A stretch of DNA of 64,000 nt from Aminobacter niigataensis (GTDB taxonomy: Bacteria; Pseudomonadota; Alphaproteobacteria; Rhizobiales; Rhizobiaceae): contig NZ_JACHOT010000001.1 in assembly GCF_014200015.1 (NCBI RefSeq), forward strand, positions 1,364,001-1,428,000, given 5' to 3'. Every line of letters begins with the position of its first letter. Within the stretch, counting starts at the first letter, position 1. The notes beneath the pieces are model-generated. The model did not search any database. It worked only from the letters and a program-made list of their open reading frames with translations, and was not told the DNA's origin. A program made the translations under genes and the position numbers. This document shows positions 18,438-28,050 of the stretch, in pieces.

Positions 18438-18872
18438 TTGAAAACGGTTTTCGTCCTCAACGGTCCGAACCTTAACATGCTCGGCAAACGCGAGCCCGGC
18501 ATCTATGGCGGCAAGACCCTGGCCGACATCGAGGCCGACTGCCATGCGGCAGCCGCTTCGCTTGGGCTTGCGGTCGACTTCCGGCAATCGAACCACGAGG
18601 GCGATCTGGTCGACTGGATCCACGAGGCGGGCGAAAACGCCGCCGGCATCGTGCTCAACGCCGGCGCCTATACCCACACCTCAATCGCGCTGCAGGACGC
18701 CATCCGTGCCGTCTCGCCGCTGCCGCTCGCCGAGGTGCACCTTTCCAACATCCACGCCCGCGAACCGTTCCGCCATAAATCGATGGTGGCACCGGTGGCC
18801 GTGGGCATGATCTGCGGCTTCGGGCCGCTCGGATATACGCTGGCGCTTCAGGCGCTGGCCGCCCGGCTCTGA
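18438..18872 (+). CDS. aroQ: type II 3-dehydroquinate dehydratase
   Basis: Shikimate pathway enzyme converting 3-dehydroquinate to 3-dehydroshikimate. The type II signature is clear: [21 protein letters not shown] at the start with the catalytic Tyr, then the substrate-binding [16 protein letters not shown] and [15 protein letters not shown]. The length of 144 is normal for this dodecameric enzyme. The start codon is TTG (18438) following GAAAGG. It leads an aroQ-accB-accC run with short gaps, the common alphaproteobacterial order. Confidence 0.96.
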   Translation: MKTVFVLNGPNLNMLGKREPGIYGGKTLADIEADCHAAAASLGLAVDFRQSNHEGDLVDWIHEAGENAAGIVLNAGAYTHTSIALQDAIRAVSPLPLAEVHLSNIHAREPFRHKSMVAPVAVGMICGFGPLGYTLALQALAARL

Positions 18873-18899
18873 CCGGAAACAGACAGAAAAGGTTTGAAC

Positions 18900-19364
18900 A
18901 TGGCGACGAAGAAGACCGATGGAGTTGACCAGCAGCTCGTCCGCGACCTCGCAGGGATCCTGAACGACACCAACCTGACCGAGATCGAAGTCGAACTCGG
19001 CGACCTCAAGGTGCGCGTCTCGCGCCAGACGCAGGCCGTGCATGCGGTGGCGGCCCCGGTCATGGCAGCGCCGGCAGCTGTGAATTCGACGCCGGTCGCG
19101 GTCGCCGCACCCGCGGTCGTCGACATCTCCAAGAACGCCGTGCCCTCGCCGATGGTCGGCACTGCCTATCTGGCACCTTCGCCGGATGCCAAGCCGTTCA
19201 TCGAGGTTGGCTCGGTGGTCAAGGAAGGCCAGACGCTGCTGATCATCGAAGCCATGAAGACGATGAACCAGATTCCCGCGCCGCGCTCCGGCACCGTCAC
19301 AGCGATCCTGATTGAAGACGCGCAGCCTGTCGAATACGGCATGCCGCTCGTCGTCGTCGAGTAA
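18900..19364 (+). CDS. accB: acetyl-CoA carboxylase biotin carboxyl carrier protein
   Basis: BCCP subunit that carries biotin between biotin carboxylase and carboxyltransferase in fatty acid synthesis. The biotin attachment site is EAMKTMNQI, near residue 119. The N-terminal helix-strand region ([20 protein letters not shown]) is joined by an Ala/Pro/Val linker to the lipoyl-type domain. ATG 18900 gives 154 residues; an upstream TTG two codons earlier is possible but unneeded. It is in an operon with accC, whose start is 19 bases past the accB stop. Confidence 0.97.
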   Translation: MATKKTDGVDQQLVRDLAGILNDTNLTEIEVELGDLKVRVSRQTQAVHAVAAPVMAAPAAVNSTPVAVAAPAVVDISKNAVPSPMVGTAYLAPSPDAKPFIEVGSVVKEGQTLLIIEAMKTMNQIPAPRSGTVTAILIEDAQPVEYGMPLVVVE

Positions 19365-19382
19365 GCCGGAAGGCTGCGCGCA

Positions 19383-20726
19383 ATGTTCCAGAAAATCCTG
19401 ATCGCCAACCGCGGCGAAATCGCGCTGAGAGTGCTCCGCGCGGCCAAGGAGCTCGGCATCCAGACGGTTGCTGTTCACTCCACCGCAGATGCCGACGCCA
19501 TGCATGTGCGGCTTGCCGACGAAAGCGTCTGCATCGGCCCGCCGCCTTCGCGCGACAGCTATCTCAACATCCATCAGATCGTCGCGGCATGCGAGATCAC
19601 CGGGGCGGACGCCGTCCATCCTGGCTACGGCTTCCTGTCGGAAAACGCCAAGTTCGCCGACATCCTGGCCGCCCACAACATCACCTTCATCGGGCCCTCG
19701 GGCGACCATATCCGCATCATGGGCGACAAGATCGAGGCCAAGCGCACCGCCAAGCGCCTGGGCATTCCGGTCGTTCCCGGCTCGGAAGGCGCTGTCAGCG
19801 ACGAGAAGGAAGCCAAGCGGGTGGCCGCCGAGATCGGCTATCCGGTCATCATCAAGGCCTCCGCCGGCGGCGGCGGTCGCGGGATGAAGGTTGCCCTCAC
19901 CGAGGCGGACCTCGAGGTCGCGCTGCAGACTGCACGCACCGAAGCGGGCGCAGCCTTCGGCGACGACGCCGTCTACATCGAGAAGTACCTGCAGAAGCCG
20001 CGCCATATCGAAGTCCAGATCTTCGGCGACGGCGCCGGCAAGGGCGTCCATCTCGGCGAGCGCGACTGCTCGCTGCAACGCCGCCACCAGAAGGTCTGGG
20101 AAGAAGCCAATTCGCCCGCCCTCAACGCCGAGGAGCGCTCGCGCATCGGGGACATCTGCGCCAATGCGGTAGCTAACCTCGGCTATTCCGGCGCAGGTAC
20201 GATCGAGTTCCTCTACGAGAACGGCGAGTTCTATTTCATCGAAATGAACACCCGCCTCCAGGTCGAGCATACGATCACCGAAGCGATCACCGGTATCGAC
20301 CTCGTGCACGAGCAGATCCGCGTCGCTTCCGGCGGCGGCCTGTCTGTCACGCAGGACGACATCCGCTTCCACGGCCATGCTATCGAATGCCGGATCAACG
20401 CCGAGGATCCGCGCACGTTCGTGCCCTCGCCCGGCACGATCACGCATTTCCACACCCCGGGCGGCCTCGGCATCCGCGTCGATTCGGGCGTCTATTCCGG
20501 CTATCGCATCCCGCCCTACTATGACAGCCTGATCGGCAAGCTCATCGTGCACGGCCGCAATCGCGTCGAATGCATGATGCGTCTGCGGCGCGCGCTCGAC
20601 GAATTCGTGGTAGATGGTATCAAGACGACGTTGCCGCTGTTCCGTGAGCTCGTTGGCAACCCTGACATTGCAAATGGCGACTACGACATCCACTGGCTGG
20701 AAAAACATCTCGCCAAAGGCGAGTAG
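19383..20726 (+). CDS. accC: acetyl-CoA carboxylase biotin carboxylase subunit
   Basis: ATP-grasp enzyme that carboxylates biotin on BCCP. Signatures: N-terminal ILIANRGEIALRVLRAAKELG, the glycine-rich ATP loop KASAGGGGRGMKVA, EKYLQKPRHIEVQIFGD, and the catalytic region FIEMNTRLQVEHTITE. Length of 447 residues is standard. It follows accB directly and is followed by aat after 12 bases. Confidence 0.98.
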   Translation: MFQKILIANRGEIALRVLRAAKELGIQTVAVHSTADADAMHVRLADESVCIGPPPSRDSYLNIHQIVAACEITGADAVHPGYGFLSENAKFADILAAHNITFIGPSGDHIRIMGDKIEAKRTAKRLGIPVVPGSEGAVSDEKEAKRVAAEIGYPVIIKASAGGGGRGMKVALTEADLEVALQTARTEAGAAFGDDAVYIEKYLQKPRHIEVQIFGDGAGKGVHLGERDCSLQRRHQKVWEEANSPALNAEERSRIGDICANAVANLGYSGAGTIEFLYENGEFYFIEMNTRLQVEHTITEAITGIDLVHEQIRVASGGGLSVTQDDIRFHGHAIECRINAEDPRTFVPSPGTITHFHTPGGLGIRVDSGVYSGYRIPPYYDSLIGKLIVHGRNRVECMMRLRRALDEFVVDGIKTTLPLFRELVGNPDIANGDYDIHWLEKHLAKGE

Positions 20727-20738
20727 GCTGGGGGGCGC

Positions 20739-21356
20739 ATGACCCGCCCTTATGCGCCCGGCTACAGCATTCCCACGGACCTTCTGTTGAAGGCCTATGC
20801 GTCGGGCGTCTTTCCCATGGCCGAAAGCGCGTCGGATCCGGAGGTCTTCTGGGTCCGGCCCGAGACGCGCGGCATCATCCCCTTCGACAGCTTCCACGTA
20901 CCGCACAGCCTTGCCAAGACCATCCGGCAGGGGCATTTCGAAGTCCGTTTCGACAGCGACTTCGAAGCGACGATCGATGCCTGCGCCGAACGGCGCGCCG
21001 GGCGCCTGTCGACCTGGATCAACGCACCGATCCGCGAAGCCTACACCCATCTCCACCGCATCGGCCATGCGCACTCGGTTGAGGCATGGCGCGACGGGCA
21101 GTTGGCCGGCGGTCTCTATGGCGTGTCGCTGGGTCGCGCCTTCTTCGGCGAAAGCATGTTCTCGCGCGAGAAAGATGCATCGAAGGTCTGCCTCGTCCGC
21201 CTGGTCGAACGGCTCCAGCAACGCGGCTTCCTGCTGCTCGACACGCAGTTCACCACCGACCATCTCAAGCGCTTCGGCGCGGTCGACGTGCCGCGCGACA
21301 AATACGAGAAGCTGCTGGCCAAGGCGCTGGTCGGCGAAGCCAATTTCGCTCCCTGA
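20739..21356 (+). CDS. aat: leucyl/phenylalanyl-tRNA--protein transferase
   Basis: N-end rule enzyme that attaches Leu or Phe to proteins with basic N-termini. Family motifs: [24 protein letters not shown] near the N-terminus, then [20 protein letters not shown] and [21 protein letters not shown]. The length is 205, at the shorter alphaproteobacterial size. It starts 12 bases after accC, so it is probably translated from the acc transcript. It converges with the NTF2-like gene. Confidence 0.96.
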   Translation: MTRPYAPGYSIPTDLLLKAYASGVFPMAESASDPEVFWVRPETRGIIPFDSFHVPHSLAKTIRQGHFEVRFDSDFEATIDACAERRAGRLSTWINAPIREAYTHLHRIGHAHSVEAWRDGQLAGGLYGVSLGRAFFGESMFSREKDASKVCLVRLVERLQQRGFLLLDTQFTTDHLKRFGAVDVPRDKYEKLLAKALVGEANFAP

Positions 21357-21360
21357 AGCG

Positions 21361-21738
21361 CTAGTTCCTGGCCTTGCTGCCTTCCGGCTGGAGCGGCGCA
21401 TGGGCGTGGAACATCATTTTCCAGCCTTGCAGGCGATGGACGTAGCCGGTGCTGACAAGCGCCGAATACGGCTCCCCGTTCTCGCGGACGGCCTTGGCCT
21501 CATAGGTCAGCACGACGATGTCGCTGCCCGGCTCGACGATGCCTTGCAGCTTGATCTCGAGGTTTCGCCAGCGATTGGGTTTCTTGGCGGTGGCGGCCAG
21601 ATCGGCATTGCTCATCACGCAAGCCATCTCGGGAAATGCGACGAGGCACTCCCGGTCGGCGTTTTCGGCAAAGAACTGCTCATCGCCGGTCCAGAATTCC
21701 CGCTCGAGTTCGAGGAGTTCGTCACGGTTAACGGTCAT
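21361..21738 (-). CDS. NTF2-like/SnoaL-type small protein (DUF4440-like)
   Basis: A protein of 125 residues with the cystatin-like alpha+beta fold signature of DUF4440/SnoaL proteins: N-terminal helix MTVNRDELLELEREFWTGDEQFF, then strands ending in VVLTYEAKAVREN and a hydrophobic YVHRLQGWKMMFHAHAP. The start ATG at 21738 is preceded by GGAGG, and the family alignment begins here. Such proteins often bind small hydrophobic ligands; the activity is unknown. Only four bases separate its stop from the aat stop. Confidence 0.75.
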   Translation of the reverse strand: MTVNRDELLELEREFWTGDEQFFAENADRECLVAFPEMACVMSNADLAATAKKPNRWRNLEIKLQGIVEPGSDIVVLTYEAKAVRENGEPYSALVSTGYVHRLQGWKMMFHAHAPLQPEGSKARN

Positions 21739-21809
21739 CACAGCATGATCCTCCGCTGGCGTTGCTCGTGACGACAAACGCCGGGCGGTGGATGCGGTTC
21801 CGATAGAGA

Positions 21810-22397
21810 TCAGTTGGTCTTGGCGGCTTCCGGCGCCGGCACGTCCGACTTGCGCTTGCAGGCCTTCAGCCAGACGTCATAGACGGCGTGCTCGACGGCG
21901 TTCAGGCCAGGGCTTTCGGCGAACATCCAGCCGGTGAAGATGCGCCTGATCTTGCGGTCGAGCGTGATCTCGTCGACTTCGACGAACGAGTCCGTCTTCG
22001 GCTCCTCGTTCTCCGGCCTGGAATAGCAGACGCGCGGCGTCACCTGCAGCGCGCCGAACTGCACGGTCTCGTTGACATAGACGTCGAAAGTGATGATGCG
22101 GCCGGTGATCTTGTCGATGCCGGCGAACTCGGCGATCGGATTCTTGATGCGCTGCGGTTGGGCTGCGGCCTGCGGCGCCGGCTGAGGATCGCTCGGGGCA
22201 GGCTGGGCTTCGCCGGGCAAAGGCTCGAGATCGATGGCCGGGAGATCGTCGCCCTGCTGGACCTGCTCTTCGAGCGGCAGGCGCTGGATGCTGTCCTGGG
22301 CCGTCGCCTGGCCAAGGCCGGCGCACAGCGCGACAGCAGCAAGCAGGGCTTTCGCCTTCGATCGTCCGCTCGACGGAACCCGGCCAGGAAGTGTCAT
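21810..22397 (-). CDS. DUF2155 domain exported protein
   Basis: A 195-residue protein with a signal peptide (up to GLGQATAQ), then a Pro/Gln-rich linker (about 50-85). The DUF2155 core follows: AEFAGIDKITGRIITFDVYVNETVQFGALQVTPRVCYSR and IFTGWMFAESPGLNAVEHAVYDVWLKACK. The family is alphaproteobacterial, of unknown biochemical role, and typically sits next to aat and the NDUFA12 gene, as here. Two conserved Cys (CYSR and LKACK) could form a disulfide in the periplasm (inference). Confidence 0.88.
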   Translation of the reverse strand: MTLPGRVPSSGRSKAKALLAAVALCAGLGQATAQDSIQRLPLEEQVQQGDDLPAIDLEPLPGEAQPAPSDPQPAPQAAAQPQRIKNPIAEFAGIDKITGRIITFDVYVNETVQFGALQVTPRVCYSRPENEEPKTDSFVEVDEITLDRKIRRIFTGWMFAESPGLNAVEHAVYDVWLKACKRKSDVPAPEAAKTN

Positions 22398-22535
22398 ACA
22401 GTCGTTACCGCCGTTGCGCCCGGAGTGTTCTGCACTCGGTGATTCCCATGCGCCAAGGCTAAACGCCTGACACCAATGGGCAAGCAGTTAGCCGCCAATT
22501 GTGGCGACAAATGTCCGCGCCGAAGAGCTGTCGTC

Positions 22536-22934
22536 TTACGAGCCGGGCGTCCAGGCGTCGTAGTCGCCGGTAACCTGCGGGCGATGCGTGTTGCCGAGCA
22601 CCGAACCCTTGGGACGGTATGCGCCGGAGGTGCCGGTAAGATTGGGCTGATGCCCCTTCTGCCACTCGCGCGGAATGTAGTTGTCGCTCGGCGGCGCCAC
22701 GTCGACGCGGTGATGCATCCAGCCGTGCCAGCCGGGCGGAATCATCGACGCTTCCGACACGCCGTTGTAGATCACCCAGCGGCGCGTGCGGCCCTCGGAA
22801 TCCTTGCCGCCTTCATAGTAGACGTTGCCGAATTCGTCCTGGCCCACCTTGGTGCCTTTGCGCCAGGTGTGGAAGCGGGTGCCAAGGGTCTGGCCGTTCC
22901 ACCAAGTGAAAAACTGGACAAGGAATTTCTTCAT
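22536..22934 (-). CDS. NDUFA12 family complex I accessory subunit
   Basis: Homologue of mitochondrial complex I subunit NDUFA12 (B17.2). Alphaproteobacteria have this as a supernumerary subunit of NADH:ubiquinone oxidoreductase. Diagnostic stretches are GTKVGQDEFGNVYYEGG, RRWVIYNGVSEASMIPPGWHGWMHH and the C-terminal Pro/His/Gly-rich GAYRPKGSVLGNTHRPQVTGDY. Length 132 is usual. It lies apart from the nuo operon, next to DUF2155, as in other members of the class. Confidence 0.93.
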   Translation of the reverse strand: MKKFLVQFFTWWNGQTLGTRFHTWRKGTKVGQDEFGNVYYEGGKDSEGRTRRWVIYNGVSEASMIPPGWHGWMHHRVDVAPPSDNYIPREWQKGHQPNLTGTSGAYRPKGSVLGNTHRPQVTGDYDAWTPGS

Positions 22935-23082
22935 CGGATCCTCGCGGCAGGCGCGTCGAAAGTCTCCTGCTTATGGCGTCAGGCTGGCGCGAAGGCAAGA
23001 GTTTAGAACACCCAACTTGCCTCCTGCGACGATTGGCAGGCGATCAATCACAACCTACTGTTCGTCCCAGGCGTCGGATGGG

Positions 23083-23574
23083 ATGCGACAAATGCCCTTC
23101 ATGCAAATCCTTGAAATGCTGAGCATGCTGGTGACGATCTTCGGCCTGCCACTGGCTATCTTCATCTTCGTCTTCGAACAGCGCAAGGAAAGGGTCAATG
23201 AGGAGGAAGAGATCTACCAGATGCTCTCCGACGGCTACACCAACTTCCTCAAGCTGTCGCTCCAGCACTCCGACCTTCGGCTGCAGTCCGAAAAGGCTAC
23301 CGTCGGCCTGAACGACGAGCAGCGCGACCGGCTCCTGGCGATGTTCGCCATCCTCATCGCGTTGTTCGAGCGTGCCTATCTCGTGGCCTACGAGCCAGAC
23401 ATGCCGGAGCGCCGGCAGCGGCGTTGGGCATCCTGGGAGGATTTCATGCGCGAATGGTGCCGGCGCGAGGATTTCCGTAACGCCCTACCCCAGTTGCTGC
23501 CCGGCGAAGACCCCGAATTCGCCGTCTACATCCGCAGGTTGGCGCAGGAGGAAGCCGCTCGCAACCTGGCGTGA
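23083..23574 (+). CDS. single-pass membrane protein of unknown function
   Basis: About 163 residues from ATG 23083 (a second ATG at 23092 is nearly as good). One N-terminal transmembrane segment (ILEMLSMLVTIFGLPLAIFIFVF) is followed by a charged cytoplasmic-type domain: QRKERVNEEEEIYQMLSDGYTNFL, FAILIALFERAYLVAYEP, and RRWASWEDFMREWCRREDF. The soluble part is helical and rich in Glu/Arg. I do not recognise a named family. It is divergent from the NDUFA12 gene. Confidence 0.7.
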   Translation: MRQMPFMQILEMLSMLVTIFGLPLAIFIFVFEQRKERVNEEEEIYQMLSDGYTNFLKLSLQHSDLRLQSEKATVGLNDEQRDRLLAMFAILIALFERAYLVAYEPDMPERRQRRWASWEDFMREWCRREDFRNALPQLLPGEDPEFAVYIRRLAQEEAARNLA

Positions 23575-23708
23575 CGACGGCCTCATCTCGCACTTGCTCA
23601 CGGCTTGATCTCGCACTTGCAAAAATATTAGCCGGTCCGTAATGGACTCTGGCCCAATGCGGGCTCACGGACTGGCTTAGGCCGGCACCGGTCGAGGGAG
23701 GAAAAGAC

Positions 23709-24545
23709 ATGGCTTCTGACGCGCCTGTGGCTGCCAGCCGCATCACGCCTGCCGAGCTGTCGGCCCGCAAGGGCGGCGAACCCATCGTCTGCCTCACCGC
23801 CTACACCTATCCGATCGCCCGCCTGCTCGACCCGCATGTCGACCTGCAACTCGTCGGCGACAGTGTCGCCATGGTGTTGCACGGCCACCCGACGACACTC
23901 GGCGCGACGATGGACATGATGATCGCCCACGGCCAGGCGGTCATGCGCGGTTCAAGCCGCGCCTGTGTCGTCGTCGACATGCCCGTCGGCAGCTACGAGG
24001 ACACGGTCGAAAACGCCGTCGCCTGTGCCCAGCGCATCGTGCGCGAGACCGGCTGCCATGCAGTCAAGCTCGAAGGCGGCGTAGCCATCGCAGCGCAGAT
24101 CGCCGCCATCGTCGTCGCCGGCATCCCCGTCATGGGCCATATCGGCCTGTTGCCGCAGTCGGTCGAGAAGGAAGGCGGCTACAAGATCAAGGGCCGCTCC
24201 GAAGCCAATGCCGAGTTGCTCTACACCGACGCCAAGGCAGTCGAGGCCGCCGGCGCATTCTCGGTCGTCATAGAGGGCACTGTAGAGCCCGTGGCCGCCG
24301 AAATCACGCGACGCATCGCCATCCCCACCATAGGCATCGGTGCCAGCGCTCAATGCGACGGCCAGATCCTGGTCATCGACGACGCCATCGGCCTCACCGT
24401 CGACAGGGTACCGAAATTCGTCAAGGAATATGCGCTGCTGCGGGACACGGTCTCCAAGGCCGCCGAGGACTACGCGCGGGACGTCCGAAGCCGCGCCTTC
24501 CCCGGACCCGAGCACCTGTTTTCACTGAGCAAGGACAAGGCATGA
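23709..24545 (+). CDS. panB: 3-methyl-2-oxobutanoate hydroxymethyltransferase
   Basis: First committed step of pantothenate synthesis (ketopantoate from ketoisovalerate and methylene-THF). Signatures: [35 protein letters not shown] with the Mg-binding Asp, [41 protein letters not shown] and [18 protein letters not shown]. Length 278 is normal, and the RBS is GAGGGAGGA. The stop codon overlaps the panC start (ATGA), so the two are translationally coupled. Confidence 0.97.
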   Translation: MASDAPVAASRITPAELSARKGGEPIVCLTAYTYPIARLLDPHVDLQLVGDSVAMVLHGHPTTLGATMDMMIAHGQAVMRGSSRACVVVDMPVGSYEDTVENAVACAQRIVRETGCHAVKLEGGVAIAAQIAAIVVAGIPVMGHIGLLPQSVEKEGGYKIKGRSEANAELLYTDAKAVEAAGAFSVVIEGTVEPVAAEITRRIAIPTIGIGASAQCDGQILVIDDAIGLTVDRVPKFVKEYALLRDTVSKAAEDYARDVRSRAFPGPEHLFSLSKDKA

Positions 24546-25387
24546 CCGTTGTCGTCGAAACCATTGCCGCCCTGCGCGCGCAAGTGCAGGCGTGGCGTGC
24601 CGAGGGCCTGAAAGTCGCGCTGGTGCCGACCATGGGCGCGCTGCATGACGGCCACGTCTCGCTGATGCGCGCGGCCCTTGAGCGCGCCGACCGCTGCGTC
24701 GTCTCGATCTTCGTCAATCCGCGCCAGTTCGCACCGACCGAAGACCTCGACAAGTACCCGCGCCAGCTGGTGCTCGACCTCGACAAGCTGAAGCAGGCAG
24801 GCGTCCACCTCGCCTTCACGCCCGGCGTCGACGAAGTCTACCCGCAAGGCTTTGCCACTTCGATCTCGGTCGCTGGCCCGTCGGCCGGTCTTGAAACGGC
24901 CTTCCGCCCGGCCTTTTTCGACGGCGTGGCCACAGTCGTCGCCAAGCTGTTCATCCAGGCGGCACCCGACCTCGCCGTGTTTGGCGAGAAGGACTATCAG
25001 CAACTCTGCGTGGTCAAGAAGCTGTGCCGCGACCTCGACCTGCCGGTGGAGGTCCTGGGCTCGCCGACGATCCGCGACGCCGAAGGCCTCGCCATGTCGT
25101 CACGCAATGCCTATCTCGACGCGGCGGAACTCGACATCGCGCGCAAGCTCAACAAGGTGCTGCGCAAGGCAGCGTCGCTGCTTCGGTCAGGCGCCAACGA
25201 GCAGGCGACCATGGCTGCCGCGCGCCAGCAGATCCTCGATGCCGGCTTCGACGTCGTCGACTATGTCGAGGCGCGGGAAAGCGTGATGCTGGCGCCATGG
25301 CGGAAGGACCGCGACGGCCGCGTTTTGGTCGCTGCCCGCCTCGGCAAGACACGCCTCATCGACAATATCGAGATATCGGCCAGCTAA
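24542..25387 (+). CDS. panC: pantoate--beta-alanine ligase
   Basis: ATP-dependent condensation of pantoate and beta-alanine. Motifs: [18 protein letters not shown] (HIGH-like nucleotide loop), [40 protein letters not shown], and AMSSRNAYL-type ([14 protein letters not shown]) for the KMSKS-like segment. ATG 24542 overlaps the panB stop by four bases. The product is 281 residues. Confidence 0.97.
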   Translation: MTVVVETIAALRAQVQAWRAEGLKVALVPTMGALHDGHVSLMRAALERADRCVVSIFVNPRQFAPTEDLDKYPRQLVLDLDKLKQAGVHLAFTPGVDEVYPQGFATSISVAGPSAGLETAFRPAFFDGVATVVAKLFIQAAPDLAVFGEKDYQQLCVVKKLCRDLDLPVEVLGSPTIRDAEGLAMSSRNAYLDAAELDIARKLNKVLRKAASLLRSGANEQATMAAARQQILDAGFDVVDYVEARESVMLAPWRKDRDGRVLVAARLGKTRLIDNIEISAS

Positions 25388-25399
25388 ACCTGGCCTGCC

Positions 25400-25891
25400 T
25401 CAGCCCAGCGTCTTCTCGAAGATCAGCGCCGGAATGCCGGACTGGTCGGCACCGCAATTGGCGGTCGCGCCCGCATGCACGAAACCATTTGCCCCGTAGA
25501 AGGCAATGGCGCCGGCATTCGCCTCCTCCACTTCGAGACGCAAAGTCCGCGCCTCGGGAAAGCTCTGCTCGATCTCTTCGAGCAAGCTGCGGCCAATGCC
25601 GGCGCCCTGATTTGCCGGGCGCACATATAGCTGATGGAGCACCACCACCTTTGGATCGCTGGTCGCCGCAGCATATGCCATGCCACCGATCTGCTTGCCG
25701 TCGTCCGCAACCAGGAACTCGGAATGCGGCCTTGTCAGCCGCGCCTTGAGCGAAGCCAGCGAATGCCACTCGCCGGTGATCTCGTTGACCCGATCGACGC
25801 CGTAGATGGCATCGTAGGTCGCGTGCCACGTCTCGGCGAGCAGCGCCTTGACCGTCTCGAGGTCGCGCTCGCTCGCCGTGCGTACGAACAT
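25400..25891 (-). CDS. GNAT family N-acetyltransferase
   Basis: A 163-residue acetyltransferase with the GNAT core: MFVRTASERDLETVKALLAETWHATYD, IGGMAYAAATSDPKVVVLHQLYVRPANQGAGIGRSLLEEIEQ (acetyl-CoA loop QGAGIG), and RLEVEEANAGAIAFYGANGF. The substrate is unknown. The ATG at 25891 lies two bases past the gatB stop on the same strand, so it is probably co-transcribed with gatB. Its pairing with gatB may be incidental. Confidence 0.9.
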   Translation of the reverse strand: MFVRTASERDLETVKALLAETWHATYDAIYGVDRVNEITGEWHSLASLKARLTRPHSEFLVADDGKQIGGMAYAAATSDPKVVVLHQLYVRPANQGAGIGRSLLEEIEQSFPEARTLRLEVEEANAGAIAFYGANGFVHAGATANCGADQSGIPALIFEKTLG

Positions 25892-25893
25892 CT

Positions 25894-27396
25894 CTATTCC
25901 TCGATGCCGAGCTTGGCCTTGACCAGGTCGTTGACGGCCTGCGGGTTGGCCTTGCCACCCGTCGCCTTCATCACCTGGCCGACGAACCAGCCGGCCATGG
26001 TCGGCTTGGCGCGGGCCTGGTCGGCCTTGTCGGGGTTGGCGGCAATGACGTCGTCGACGGCCTTTTCGATGGCGCCGGTGTCGGTGACCTGCTTCATGCC
26101 GCGGCTTTCGACCAGTTCGCGCGGGTCGCCACCCTCGTTCCAGACGATCTCGAAGAGGTCCTTGGCGATCTTGCCGGAGATAGTGCCTTCCTTGATCAGG
26201 TCGATGACCGCACCGAGCTGGTCGGGCGTCACAGGGGCATTTTCAATGTCCTTGCCGGCCTTGTTCAGCGCGCCGAGCAGATCGTTGATGACCCAGTTGG
26301 CGGCAAGCTTGCCGTCGCGGCCGGTCGCGACCTTCTCGAAATAGTCGGCGATCGACTTTTCCGAGACCAGGATCGAGGCGTCGTAGACCGACAGGCCGAG
26401 CGACTTGACCAGCCGATCCTTCTTGTCGTCGGGCAGTTCGACGATTTCCTTGGCGAGCGCATCGACATAGGCTTGGTCGAATTCGAGCGGCAGAAGGTCC
26501 GGATCGGGGAAGTAGCGGTAGTCGTGCGCCTCTTCCTTGGAGCGCATCGAGCGCGTCTCGCCCTTGTTAGGATCGAACAGGCGGGTTTCCTGGTCGATCT
26601 TGCCGCCGTCTTCGAGAATGGCGATCTGGCGCCGCGCCTCGTATTCGATGGCCTGGCCGACGAAACGGATCGAGTTGACGTTCTTGATCTCACAGCGGGT
26701 ACCGAACTCGCCGCCGGGACGACGCACCGAGACGTTGACGTCGGCGCGCATCGAGCCTTCGTCCATGTTGCCGTCGCAGGTGCCGAGATAACGCACGATG
26801 GTGCGCAGCTTGGTGACATAGGCCTTGGCCTCGTCGGCCGAGCGCATGTCGGGCTTGGAGACGATCTCCATCAGCGCCACGCCCGAGCGGTTTAGATCGA
26901 CATAAGACATCGTCGGGTGCTGGTCGTGGATCGACTTGCCCGCGTCCTGCTCGAGATGCAGGCGCTCGATGCCGATCTCGATGTCCTCGAACTCGCCCTT
27001 GCGGTCGGGGCCGACCGAGATGGTCATCGTGCCCTCACCGACGATCGGCTGCTTGAACTGCGAGATCTGGTAGCCCTGCGGGAGGTCCGGATAGAAATAG
27101 TTCTTCCGGTCGAAGACCGACTTCAGGTTGATTTGCGCCTTCAGGCCGAGGCCGGTGCGGATCGCCTGGCGCACGCATTCCTCGTTGATGACGGGCAGCA
27201 TGCCGGGCATCGCCGCGTCGACGAGGCTGACATTGGCGTTGGGCTCGGCGCCGAACGCCGTCGAGGCGCCGGAAAAGAGTTTCGCTTCCGACGTCACCTG
27301 GGCATGGACCTCCAGGCCGATGATGACTTCCCAGTCACCGGTGGCACCGGGGATGAAGCGCTTGGCGTCGGGCGTGCGGGTGTCGATGAGGGTCAT
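25894..27396 (-). CDS. gatB: Asp-tRNA(Asn)/Glu-tRNA(Gln) amidotransferase subunit B
   Basis: Amidates misacylated Glu-tRNA-Gln or Asp-tRNA-Asn together with GatA and GatC. Signatures: [80 protein letters not shown], and [20 protein letters not shown]. The C-terminal tail domain ([24 protein letters not shown]) is present. ATG 27396 gives 500 residues; the longer frame to 27447 adds an Arg-rich leader without support. gatA and gatC are not in the window. Confidence 0.97.
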   Translation of the reverse strand: MTLIDTRTPDAKRFIPGATGDWEVIIGLEVHAQVTSEAKLFSGASTAFGAEPNANVSLVDAAMPGMLPVINEECVRQAIRTGLGLKAQINLKSVFDRKNYFYPDLPQGYQISQFKQPIVGEGTMTISVGPDRKGEFEDIEIGIERLHLEQDAGKSIHDQHPTMSYVDLNRSGVALMEIVSKPDMRSADEAKAYVTKLRTIVRYLGTCDGNMDEGSMRADVNVSVRRPGGEFGTRCEIKNVNSIRFVGQAIEYEARRQIAILEDGGKIDQETRLFDPNKGETRSMRSKEEAHDYRYFPDPDLLPLEFDQAYVDALAKEIVELPDDKKDRLVKSLGLSVYDASILVSEKSIADYFEKVATGRDGKLAANWVINDLLGALNKAGKDIENAPVTPDQLGAVIDLIKEGTISGKIAKDLFEIVWNEGGDPRELVESRGMKQVTDTGAIEKAVDDVIAANPDKADQARAKPTMAGWFVGQVMKATGGKANPQAVNDLVKAKLGIEE

Positions 27397-27739
27397 GGTA
27401 ATCCGAATACGTCCGTGTCTGTTTTGTCGCCTGTCGGCGAACGACAAATCGTCCCGTTTCGCTAGATCAATCGTTGCCGCGTTGCAACTGTCGCCTGCCC
27501 ATTAGGCGACAAAGCCGCGCCCTGGCTGGCATCCTGAGGACGGTCTGGCTATATAGCTCCTATCCCGATGGAGTGTGGATGTTTAACTCGTCTGAGTCCC
27601 GTTAAGGCCCCGACCTTCAGCTGAAGGCGGGGCGTGAAAACCAGAAACCCCGTGCCGTGAGTATTCGCGGCGGCGGCTTTTTGTTTTGGCTGTGCGGCCC
27701 ACGGGCTGTCCGGCCAGGTTTTCCGGGACTCATCCACAC
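27397..27739. promoter_or_regulatory. divergent gatB/yjhX upstream region with paired inverted repeats
   Basis: This 340-base region between divergent genes contains no gene. It holds two inverted repeats sharing a GTCGCC core, TTTGTCG...CGACAAA (27423-27448) and TGTCGCCT...AGGCGACA (27489-27511). A palindrome CCTTCAGCTGAAGG (27614-27627) is flanked by GCCCC/GGGGC. These may be operator-like or transcript-hairpin elements. Confidence 0.5.
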
Positions 27740-27997
27740 ATGGACATATCGCGCATAGAGCAGCGCATCCTGCACCTGCTCGCCCAGGGCGGGCGGATCG
27801 AAATCGAGAAAGACGACAACAGGAAGATCGAGGCCGTGATCTGCCTCACCCGCGACGGCTGGCGCTATCCGGGCTTTGATCTCGAACTTTTCAGGAAGCT
27901 GAAGCGGAAACGGGCGGTCGCGTCGTCGCAAGGCGGGCCTTACCGCATCACCAAGCGAGGGCTCAAACTCGTCCGCTCCGAACTCGACAACAGGTAG
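27740..27997 (+). CDS. YjhX family (UPF0386) protein
   Basis: An 85-residue protein matching the YjhX/UPF0386 pattern: MDISRIEQRILHLLAQGGRI, VICLTRDGWRYPGFDLELFRKLK, and PYRITKRGLKLVRSELDNR at the C-terminus. E. coli YjhX is annotated as a toxin / topoisomerase-inhibiting protein paired with the acetyltransferase YjhQ. No YjhQ-like partner is adjacent here; the GNAT gene at 25.4 kb is beyond gatB and on the other strand. The toxin role in this organism is therefore unproven. Confidence 0.88.
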   Translation: MDISRIEQRILHLLAQGGRIEIEKDDNRKIEAVICLTRDGWRYPGFDLELFRKLKRKRAVASSQGGPYRITKRGLKLVRSELDNR

Positions 27998-28050
27998 TGC
28001 CAGCGACGCCGGGTCCGCACTTTGCGGGTCCGGCGCATCGCCCAGCCGCG

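Noticed and set aside
18681-21401. 906-residue frame antisense to aroQ, accB, accC and aat
   Set aside because: It spans four well-supported genes on the other strand and lacks any domain; a codon-bias shadow.
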